From Paracoccaceae bacterium (GTDB taxonomy: Bacteria; Pseudomonadota; Alphaproteobacteria; Rhodobacterales; Rhodobacteraceae), in assembly GCA_007131945.1 (NCBI GenBank), contig SLPP01000237.1, positions 1 through 8,152 of the forward strand: 8,152 nt of DNA, given 5' to 3'. Numbering within the stretch: the first letter of the stretch is position 1; each line of letters begins with the position of its first letter. Positions 1 to 7,000 of the stretch are shown piece after piece. The translations under genes were made by a program, and so were the position numbers. The notes under the pieces were generated by a model. That model was given only the letters and a program-made list of their open reading frames with translations. It did no database searches and had not been told where the DNA came from.

Positions 1-781
1 AGCCCTTGCCGACATCGCCATAGCCGCAGACCACGGCGACCTTGCCGGCCATCATCGTGTCGGTGGCGCGGCGGATGCCGTCGACGAGGCTTTCCTTGCA
101 GCCGTACTTGTTGTCGAATTTCGACTTGGTGACCGAGTCGTTGACATTGATCGCCGGGAACGGCAGCAGCCCCTTCTTGTGCAGATCGTAGAGCCGGTGC
201 ACGCCGGTGGTGGTTTCCTCGCTGACGCCGCTGATCGTGTCGCGCTGCCTGGTGAACCAGCCGGGCGTCGCCTCGAGCCGCTTGCGGATCTGGGCGAAGA
301 GGTATTCCTCCTCCTCGCTCGTCGGGGTGGCGATGAGGTCGGTCTCGCCGTTTTCCACCCGCGCCCCCATCAGGATATACATCGTCGCGTCGCCGCCATC
401 GTCGAGGATCATGTTGGCGCCGCCCTCGAAGCCGAAGATGCGGTCGGTATAGGCCCAGTACTCCTCGAGCGTCTCGCCCTTGACGGCGAAGACCGGCGTG
501 CCGCCGGCGGCGATGGCGGCGGCGGCGTGGTCCTGGGTCGAGAAGATGTTGCACGAGGCCCAGCGGACATCGGCGCCGAGCGCGGTCAGCGTCTCGATCA
601 GCACCGCCGTCTGGATCGTCATGTGCAGCGAACCCGCGATCCGCGCGCCCCTGAGCGGCTGGGCCGCACCGTATTCGGCGCGCAGCGCCATCAGCCCCGG
701 CATCTCGGTCTCGGCGATGGCGATTTCCTTGCGGCCGTAATCGGCCAGTTCAATGTCCCTGACGATGTAATCCTGCGCCAT
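1..781 (-). CDS. ahcY: Adenosylhomocysteinase (S-adenosyl-L-homocysteine hydrolase), N-terminal part, cut by window edge
   Basis: Cytosolic NAD-dependent enzyme that reversibly splits S-adenosylhomocysteine into adenosine and homocysteine, relieving product inhibition of methyltransferases. The minus strand reads 260 intact codons from ATG at 781. Family motifs visible: HMTIQTAVL (His53), [15 protein letters not shown] (about 77-90), ILDDGGD (125-131), [10 protein letters not shown] (from Glu188), and [11 protein letters not shown] followed by YGCKES, which supplies the expected Lys219, Asp223, Asn224 and Cys228. The NAD-binding GYGDVGKG begins at Gly253, and the window ends at residue 260, so most of the cofactor domain is missing. 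Residues of about 143-183 (with [15 protein letters not shown]) form an extra segment relative to the animal enzyme, as known for many bacterial and plant homologues. Start support: an AAGGGGAAG ribosome-binding site lies just upstream. The 71-base gap after the upstream exporter gene holds a promoter candidate. Identification is near certain; the rest of the gene cannot be judged. Confidence 0.97.
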   Translation of the reverse strand, partial: MAQDYIVRDIELADYGRKEIAIAETEMPGLMALRAEYGAAQPLRGARIAGSLHMTIQTAVLIETLTALGADVRWASCNIFSTQDHAAAAIAAGGTPVFAVKGETLEEYWAYTDRIFGFEGGANMILDDGGDATMYILMGARVENGETDLIATPTSEEEEYLFAQIRKRLEATPGWFTRQRDTISGVSEETTTGVHRLYDLHKKGLLPFPAINVNDSVTKSKFDNKYGCKESLVDGIRRATDTMMAGKVAVVCGYGDVGKG

Positions 782-813
782 GCGGCACTTCCCCTTGCTC
801 GGAATTTCTCGCC

Positions 814-844
814 GGGCAGATAGCACTGCCCCCGGCGCGGGGCA
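814..844 (-). repeat. Two overlapping, mutually exclusive dyads upstream of ahcY
   Basis: Dyad A, 827-844, reads TGCCCCGCGCCGGGGGCA on the minus strand: 6-bp arms TGCCCC/GGGGCA around 6 bases. Dyad B, 814-831, reads GGGCAGTGCTATCTGCCC: 6-bp arms GGGCAG/CTGCCC around TGCTAT. The two share the GGGCA segment, so only one could fold at a time in RNA. Neither is followed by a T-run, so neither is a convincing intrinsic terminator for the exporter gene. Dyad B encloses the proposed -10 and dyad A fills the proposed -35/-10 spacer, so a DNA operator is also possible. GC-rich DNA produces such short dyads by chance, hence the modest score. Confidence 0.4.
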
Positions 845-845
845 A
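817..845 (-). promoter_or_regulatory. Candidate sigma-70 promoter of ahcY
   Basis: On the minus strand a TTGCCC box (845-840) is separated by exactly 17 bases from TATCTG (822-817). The latter is preceded by TGC, giving an extended -10 arrangement (TGnTATCTG). Predicted transcription would start near 811, leaving a leader of roughly 30 bases before the ahcY ATG. The -35 keeps the TTG core and the -10 matches only TAT, so the call rests mainly on spacing and position. If real, ahcY need not depend on read-through from the upstream exporter gene. Confidence 0.35.
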
Positions 846-852
846 TGGCGGC

Positions 853-2058
853 TCAGCGATCGAGCCGCGGCAGGAAGACGGTCAGAAGCCCCAGCGCCGG
901 CAGGAAGGCGCAGAGATGGTAGACATGGGCGATGCCGCGGGCATCGGCGAGGACGCCCAGCAGCGCCGCCGCGATCCCGCCGGTGCCGAAGGCGAAGCCG
1001 AAGAAGAGCCCGGCGATCATGCCGACGCGGCCCGGCACCAGTTCCTGCGCGAAGACGACGATCGCCGGGAAGGCCGAGGCGAGGACGAAGCCGATCACCA
1101 CCGTCAGGACGCCGGTCCAGGCCAGCGGCGCATGCGGCAGCATGAGCGTGAATGGCAGGACGCCGAGGATCGAGAACCAGATGACACCGCGCGCCCCGAA
1201 CCGGTCGCCCAGCACGCCCCCCAGCGCGACCCCAAGCGCCGCCGCGCCGAGGAAGAGGAACAGCATCAGCTGCGCGCCCTGCGTCGACATCTCGAACCGG
1301 TCGATCAGGAAGAAGATGTAGTAGCTTGAGATGCTGGCCGTGTAGACGTTCTTGGAAAAGACGAGGAAGGCGAGGATGGCGATCGCCAGCAGCACCCGGC
1401 GGCGCGGCAGGACCACCGGCGAAGGCGGCGCCGGGCGCGCGGCGGCGGCGCGGCGGCGCCCCTCGTGCCAGCGGCCGACCGCGGTCAGGATCGTCATGCC
1501 GGCGAGCGCCAGAAGCGCGAAGGCGCCGACCGCGACCCGGCCCAGCGGCACGACGATGAACGCGGCCAGAAGCGGGCCGAGCGCCGAGCCGGTATTGCCG
1601 CCGACCTGGAAGAGCGACTGCGCGGTGCCGAAGCGGCCGCCGGCCGCGGTGCGCGCGACCCGGCTCGCCTCGGGGTGGAAGATGGCCGAGCCGATGCCGA
1701 TCAGCGCCGCGCCGGCAAGAAGCCAGCCATAGGAGGTGCCGACGGCGAGGAAGACGAGCCCGACCAGCGTCGCGCCCATGCCGACGGCGAGCGACTGCGG
1801 CACCGGCCGGCGGTCGGTGGCCATGCCGATCAGCGGCTGCAGGACCGAGGCCGTGCCCATGAAGGCGAAGGTCATCAGCCCGATCTGCGCGAAGCTCAGC
1901 GCGAACTCGGCCTGCAGGAGCGGGTAGATCGCGGCGAGCAGCGACTGCATCACGTCGTTGATCATGTGGCAGAGGCTGATCGCCAGGATGACCAGGTAAT
2001 GCGTGCGCACCCCCTCCCCGGCAGGGGCCGCGGCGAGCGAGGGCGGGGGCGCGGGCAT
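853..2058 (-). CDS. fsr: MFS exporter, fosmidomycin-resistance (Fsr) family
   Basis: A 401-residue, 12-helix major facilitator in the inner membrane, expected to expel small molecules in exchange for protons. It resembles E. coli Fsr, as I recall that sequence, along its length: [14 protein letters not shown] (27-40), [10 protein letters not shown] (43-52), [13 protein letters not shown] (124-136), [20 protein letters not shown] (147-166), ASISSYY (241-247), [15 protein letters not shown] (316-330), [11 protein letters not shown] (337-347) and LFFGFAFG (351-358). Loop 2-3 carries the MFS motif [10 protein letters not shown] (78-87) and loop 8-9 has [11 protein letters not shown] (280-290). 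A basic, Ala/Pro-rich stretch (199-221) links the two six-helix halves. ATG at 2058 is chosen because GGAG lies six bases upstream and the N-terminus aligns with Fsr. The frame stays open much further upstream, but that part is the codon-aligned antisense of tamA. Family assignment is firm; the natural substrate is not shown and may not be fosmidomycin. Confidence 0.93.
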   Translation of the reverse strand: MPAPPPSLAAAPAGEGVRTHYLVILAISLCHMINDVMQSLLAAIYPLLQAEFALSFAQIGLMTFAFMGTASVLQPLIGMATDRRPVPQSLAVGMGATLVGLVFLAVGTSYGWLLAGAALIGIGSAIFHPEASRVARTAAGGRFGTAQSLFQVGGNTGSALGPLLAAFIVVPLGRVAVGAFALLALAGMTILTAVGRWHEGRRRAAAARPAPPSPVVLPRRRVLLAIAILAFLVFSKNVYTASISSYYIFFLIDRFEMSTQGAQLMLFLFLGAAALGVALGGVLGDRFGARGVIWFSILGVLPFTLMLPHAPLAWTGVLTVVIGFVLASAFPAIVVFAQELVPGRVGMIAGLFFGFAFGTGGIAAALLGVLADARGIAHVYHLCAFLPALGLLTVFLPRLDR

Positions 2059-2091
2059 GGGATGCTCCGTTCGGGCTTCGCGGACCGATGC

Positions 2092-2120
2092 AGCCAAGAC
2101 GCGGCTCGCGGAAAAGTCAA
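2092..2120 (-). promoter_or_regulatory. Candidate promoter of the Fsr-type exporter gene
   Basis: The minus strand carries TTGACT (2120-2115), a 5-of-6 match to the sigma-70 -35 consensus. Seventeen bases on is TTGGCT (2097-2092), a poor -10. The predicted start, near 2086, leaves about 27 bases before the ATG at 2058. The strong -35 and correct position favour a real promoter, while the -10 weakens it. Its -35 lies about 30 bases from the -35 of the divergent tamA promoter candidate, so one regulator bound between them could affect both. Confidence 0.4.
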
Positions 2121-2143
2121 GTTGCGCCCCGACGCGACCCGTA

Positions 2144-2168
2144 CCCGTGCTTGAGGATTGTGCACGGG
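2144..2168. repeat. Inverted repeat bracketing the -35 of the tamA promoter (possible operator)
   Basis: CCCGTGC (2144-2150) and its exact reverse complement GCACGGG (2162-2168) flank 11 bases that contain the TTGAGG box at 2151-2156. The left arm is also the second unit of a tandem ACCCGT duplication (2137-2142 and 2143-2148), so CCCGT occurs twice directly and once inverted within about 30 bases. Arms placed on either side of a -35 are typical of transcription-factor operators. No regulator gene is adjacent, and I recognise no named binding motif. Confidence 0.5.
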
Positions 2169-2178
2169 GCCTTATGAT
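2151..2178 (+). promoter_or_regulatory. Candidate sigma-70 promoter of tamA-tamB
   Basis: TTGAGG (2151-2156) and TATGAT (2173-2178) are separated by 16 bases. They match the -35 and -10 consensus at 4 and 5 of 6 positions, making this the best promoter-like pair in the window. Transcription would begin near 2185, giving a leader of about 78 bases to the ATG at 2263. Because the promoter covers 2158, it argues against the most upstream in-frame start there (a TTG) and favours a later start. It is bracketed by an inverted repeat described separately. Confidence 0.6.
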
Positions 2179-2262
2179 GAAGGCGAGGCGCAAGGGAACG
2201 AAAGGTCGGAGCGGGTGGCGAGATACGCTCACAGCGGGCAAGGGCGGACCGCCTCGGGGCGG

Positions 2263-4065
2263 ATGCGTCTTGGCGCGCTCTTGGCGGCGCTGGCGCTCGG
2301 TTTCGCGACGCTGCCGCCGCAGCCGTTGCGCGCCTTCGACCAGTTCGACTTCCGCACCCCCGGCGCGCCCGAGGAGTTGCGCGCCACGCTCGAGCGCAGC
2401 TCGCTCCTGCGCGGCCTGCGCGAGGAGGGGCGCACCGAGCCGCTCGACGTGCTCGCGGCGGCGCGCGCCGAATACGGCCGGCTCCTCGGGCTGCTTTACG
2501 AGCAGGGCTATTACGCGCCGCAGATCAGCGTCCGCGTCGACGGGCGCGAGGCGTCCGAGATCTCGACCCTGCGCCCGCCGCAGCGGATCGGCGCGATCTC
2601 GGTCACGGTGACCCCCGGGCCGCGCTTCCGCTTCGGGCGGACCGATATCGCGCCGCTCGCGCCGGGGACCGAGCTGCCGGCGGGCTTCGCCGCCGGAGAA
2701 CCCGCGCGCAGCACGCTGGTGCGCGACGCCACGCAGGTCTCGCTCGATGCCTGGCGGGGGCGCGGCCATGCGCTGGCCGAACCCGTCGGGCAGCAGATCA
2801 CCGCGGTGCATCCCGACCAACGGCTCGACGTCGCGGTGCGGCTGGCGCCGGGGCCGCAGCTGCGTTTCGGCGCGCTGACGCCGCGCGGCGCCGAGCGGAC
2901 GCGGCCCGAGCGCATCCGAGCCATCGCCGGGTTGCCGCGCGGCGAGCTCTACGACCCGCAGGCGATCGCCGATGCCGAGGCGCGGCTGCGGCGCACCGGG
3001 ACGTTCAACTCGGTCGCGCTGCGCACCGCCGAGGCGGCCAATCCCGACGGCACGATCGATGTCGACGCGCTTCTCGACGAGGCGCCGCTGCGCCGGCTGG
3101 GCTTCGGCGCCGAGATCGACACCGAGGCGGGGCTGCGGCTGACCGGCTTCTGGCTGCACCGCAACCTCTTCCGCGGCGCCGAGCGGCTGCGCTTCGAGGC
3201 GGCGATCGAGGGGATCGCCGCGCGCTCGCGCGGGATCGGCTTCACCCTCGACGGGCGCTACACGCGGCCGGCGACCTTCACCCGCGACACCGACCTCGAA
3301 CTCGGCGCGCGCGCGGCGACGCTGAACGAGCGCGACTTCGATGCCGAGGCGCTGAGCGCGGATGTGCGGCTCGTGCATCGCTTCTCGGACCGACTGACGG
3401 GCAATGCCGGCGTCATCCTGCGCTTCGAGCGCGCGCGCTTCGGCACGCCCCGGATCAGCCGCAACTTCGCCACGCTCGCCCTGCCGGTCGGCGCCGAGTG
3501 GGACACCCGCGACGCGCCGCTCGACGCCAGGCGCGGCCTGTTCCTGGCCGGCCAGGTCAAGCCCTATCTCGGCTTTGCCGGGGCCGATCACGGCCTGCGG
3601 ATGACGCTGGACGCGCGCAGCTATTTCGGGCTCGGCGACCGGGTGGTGCTGGCGGGGCGGGCGCAGGCCGGCGCGATCCTCGGCAGCGCGATCGACCGGA
3701 CGCCGCGCGAATACCTGTTCTATTCCGGCGGCGGCGGCACGGTGCGCGGGCTGCCCTTCCAGTCGCTGGGCGTCGAGATCGACGGCAGCCGCTCGGGCGG
3801 GCGCGGCTTTGCCGCGCTCTCGGGCGAGGCGCGCACGCGGATCACCGACACGATCGGGGCGGTGGCCTTCGCCGATGCCGGCTATGTCGCCGAGCGCGCC
3901 TTCGGCGGGCAGTCGGGCTGGCATGCCGGCGTCGGGGTCGGGCTGCGCTACGCGACGCCGATCGGCCCCCTGCGGCTTGACGTGGGCGTGCCCGTGCGGC
4001 GCAGCGCCGGCGACGTCAGCAGCCGCCGCTTCCAGCTCTATCTCGGCATCGGTCAGGCCTTCTGA
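2263..4065 (+). CDS. tamA: TamA, outer-membrane subunit of the translocation and assembly module (Omp85/BamA family)
   Basis: A 600-residue outer-membrane protein, close to E. coli TamA (577). Residues 1-24 form a signal peptide: Met-Arg, a Leu/Ala core, then a Leu-Arg-Ala cleavage site before FDQFDF. Three POTRA domains follow, at about 25-120 (GYYAP at 82-86), 121-199 (opening FRFGRTDI) and 200-278 (opening LRFGALTP, with GTFNSV at 246-251). The rest, about 279-600, is the 16-strand barrel. Val494-Arg-Gly-Leu497 is the conserved VRG motif of the inward lid loop, and the chain ends in the terminal Phe expected for barrel recognition. The start at 2263 is chosen because it gives a compact signal peptide, although its Shine-Dalgarno is poor (GGGGCGG abutting the ATG). 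An in-frame GTG at 2215, with AAGG and GGAG upstream, would add 16 residues. Partners with TamB in assembling outer-membrane proteins and possibly in lipid transport. Confidence 0.94.
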   Translation: MRLGALLAALALGFATLPPQPLRAFDQFDFRTPGAPEELRATLERSSLLRGLREEGRTEPLDVLAAARAEYGRLLGLLYEQGYYAPQISVRVDGREASEISTLRPPQRIGAISVTVTPGPRFRFGRTDIAPLAPGTELPAGFAAGEPARSTLVRDATQVSLDAWRGRGHALAEPVGQQITAVHPDQRLDVAVRLAPGPQLRFGALTPRGAERTRPERIRAIAGLPRGELYDPQAIADAEARLRRTGTFNSVALRTAEAANPDGTIDVDALLDEAPLRRLGFGAEIDTEAGLRLTGFWLHRNLFRGAERLRFEAAIEGIAARSRGIGFTLDGRYTRPATFTRDTDLELGARAATLNERDFDAEALSADVRLVHRFSDRLTGNAGVILRFERARFGTPRISRNFATLALPVGAEWDTRDAPLDARRGLFLAGQVKPYLGFAGADHGLRMTLDARSYFGLGDRVVLAGRAQAGAILGSAIDRTPREYLFYSGGGGTVRGLPFQSLGVEIDGSRSGGRGFAALSGEARTRITDTIGAVAFADAGYVAERAFGGQSGWHAGVGVGLRYATPIGPLRLDVGVPVRRSAGDVSSRRFQLYLGIGQAF

Positions 4066-7000
4066 TGCGCAGCGTCCTTCACATCCTGCTCGCCATCGTC
4101 CTGGTGGTCGCGGCCTTCCACGCGCCGGTGCGCGCGCAGCAGGACACGCCCGAGGACGACCAGGGCGTGATCACGCGCTTTTTGCAGGACGCGCTCTCGG
4201 ATGCCGGGCGCGACGTGCGGATCCGCGGCTTCCGCGGCGCGCTTTCGTCGCGGGCGGTGATGGACGAGCTGTCGATCGCCGATGACGAGGGCGTCTGGCT
4301 GGTCCTGCGCGACGTGGTGCTGGACTGGAACCGCGCCGCGCTCTTCCGCCGCGTCGTGTCGATCAACGAGCTTGGCGCGCGCGAGATCGAGGTCCGCCGC
4401 CCGCCGGTCGAGCCCGAGCGCGACATCGTGCCCAGCCCGACCGCGCGCGAGCCGTTCCAGCTGCCCGAGCTTCCGGTCTCGGTCACCATCCGCAGCCTGC
4501 GCGCCGACACGGTGACGCTGGGCGCGCCGCTCCTCGGCCAGGAGGCGCGCCTGCGGCTCGAGGGCCGGTTGCGACTCGAGGACGGCGAGGGCGAGGGCGC
4601 CTTCCGTGCCGAGCGGATCGACGGGCGCGAGGGGATCTTCCGCTTCGAGGGCGGGTTCGACAACGTCACCCGCGTCCTTGCCATCGATCTCGAACTTTCC
4701 GAGGGGCCGGACGGGATCGCGGCGCGGGCGCTCGACATCCCCGACCGGCCCTCGGTCGATCTCAGCATCGCCGGCGACGGGCCGCTCGACAGCTTCACCG
4801 CCGCGATCCGTCTCGGCACCGATGGCGTGGAACGCGTCACCGGCACGATCCTGCTCGACGACGATTCGCCCTTCGCCGACGAGTACGACACCGCGCAGCA
4901 TTTCGAGCTCGACGTCGCCGGCGACCTGCGCCCGCTCCTGCAGCCGACGCTGCACCCGCTCTTCGGCGCCGACAGCCGGTTGCGCACCCGCGGCAGCCGG
5001 GCCGAGGACGGCGCGATCAGCCTCTACGAGCTGACCTTCAACACCCGCACGATCCGGCTCGCCGGGCGCGCCGAATTTGCCGCCGACGGCCTGCCGCGGG
5101 TGATCCAGCTCATCGCCGACGTGGCCCTGCCCGACGGCGCGCCGGTGGTCCTGCCGGGCACCGACGGCGCGGCGCGGCTGCGCGAGGTGGCGCTGAACAT
5201 CGACTACGACGCCGAGGTCTCGCCCGACTGGGTGATCGAGGCCGGCATCGACGGGCTCCTGCTGCCCGACCTTTCGGTCGACGCGATCGACCTCCTGGCG
5301 AACGGACGCCTCGCGCCGCCGGCGGTGCCCGGCGCGCCCGCGCCGCCGCTTTTCGAGGGGGTCTTCGACTTCGCCGCGCGCGGCATCGACGCCGCCGATC
5401 CCGCCCTGCAGCAGGCGATCGGCGAGGCGATCACCGGCTTCATGAGCGTGACGCTGCCCGGCGCCGGGGCCCCGGTCGAGATCGGCGGGCTGGTGATCGA
5501 GGGCGAGACGATCTCGCTCAGCGCCCAGGGCCGGCTCGACGGGACCGAGTTTCACGGCTTCCTCGAGGCCGAGGCGCCGGCGCTCGCCGCCTTCTCGGGG
5601 TTCGCGGACCGCAGGCTCGGCGGTTCGGCGCTGATCACGGGCGAGGGCCGGATCGACTTCGTGACCACCGCGCTCGACATGAATCTGGGGCTGACGGCGA
5701 CCGATCTGTCGATCGACCAGGCCGAGGCCGACCGCTTCCTCGCCGGCCGCTCGACGATCCGCGCCTCGGTCCTGCGCGACCAGCAGGGCTCGGTCCTGCG
5801 CAGCTTCACGCTCGACGCGGGCTCGCTCTCGGTCTCGGCGCAGGGCCAGCACCTGCCCGAGGCGATCTTCCTCACCACCCGCGTCGAGATCGCCGATCTC
5901 GGCCGCCTCGGCCCGGGCTATGGCGGGGCGGTCGCGCTGTCGGCGCGGTTCGACAGCGACGGCGAGGGCGATCGCGGCCTCGTCTTCGACGGCACGCTGC
6001 GCGACATAAGCCTGGGCACGCTGCCCGGCGCCGCGGAGGCGCGCGCGCTCCTGCGCGGGACGACACGCCTCGACGGGGCGCTGCGGCTGGACGACGACGG
6101 CGTGACCATCGAGCGGCTGACCCTCGACGGCGACCAGATCGCGCTCGATGCGCGCGGCCGCTGGTCCGAGACCGCGCCCGACATCGTCCTGCGGCTCGAC
6201 CGGCTGGACCTCGCGGGGGTGCGGCCGGGCCTGGCCGGGCGGCTGCGCGGCGAGGCGCGCTACCTGACGCGGCTCGGCGAGGGGCGGGTGTTCGACCTGC
6301 AACTGGCCAGCGTGAACGGCCTGCGGCTGGGCCAGCAGCCGATCGACGGCATGCTGGCCGCGGGCGTGCAACTGACGGCGCGGGTGCTGCAGCCCGATGC
6401 CGGCGGGCTGGTGATCGAGGCGGCGCAGTTCGATGCCCAGGGGATGCGCGTCACCGCCGAGGGACGGCAGGCGCCCGACGGCGCGGCGCGCTTCGCGCTG
6501 ACCGGCAGCCTCGACAATCTCGGCCGGGTGATCGCGGGATTCGACGGGCCCGGGCGGATCAGCGGCACGCTCTCCCGGCCGGCGGGAGCCGTCGCCTACG
6601 ACACCGACTTCGCCCTGACCGGCCCCTCGGGGCTCGACCTGCGGGGCAGCGGCAGCGTCAGCGAAAGCCTCGATCTGAACCTGCGCCTCTCCGGCACGGT
6701 CGATGCGGCGATCGCCAATCCCTTCATCGAGCCGAACTCGATCCAGGGCCCGGTGCAGCTCGACATGGTGGTGCAGGGCCCGCCCGATCCGGCCTCGCTG
6801 CGCGGCACGGCGACGATGACCGGCGGGCGTTTCGTCGCGCCGGGATCGGGTGTCGCCATCGGCGCCATCGAGGCGCGCGCGCAGATCGGCGGCAACCGCA
6901 TCCAGCTCGACGTCACCGGCAGCCCCGACCGCGGCGGGCGCGCGGCGATCAGCGGCTCGATCTCGCTCGATGCGCGGCGCGATGCCGATCTTCAACTCAC

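Noticed and set aside
179..823. Plus-strand open frames across the ahcY region
   Set aside because: The minus strand reads an uninterrupted, motif-rich adenosylhomocysteinase here; the plus-strand frames are low-complexity shadows.
827..844. Intrinsic terminator after the exporter gene
   Set aside because: The TGCCCC/GGGGCA hairpin is GC-rich, but the bases after it (GTGCTATCTG) are not a T-run.
782..852. SAH riboswitch upstream of ahcY
   Set aside because: The gap is only 71 bases, I do not see the conserved SAH riboswitch core, and the candidate promoter leaves a leader of only about 30 bases. The overlapping dyads do not match that fold.
1962..2165. Alternative 67-residue minus-strand frame across the exporter's N-terminus
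   Set aside because: It overlaps the well-supported start region of the exporter in another frame, has no family resemblance and covers both promoter candidates.
2059..3924. N-terminal extension of the exporter frame by about 620 codons antisense to tamA
   Set aside because: This part is also codon-aligned antisense of tamA. The exporter's homology to Fsr starts near the ATG at 2058, which has its own GGAG ribosome-binding site. A giant fusion protein is not supported.
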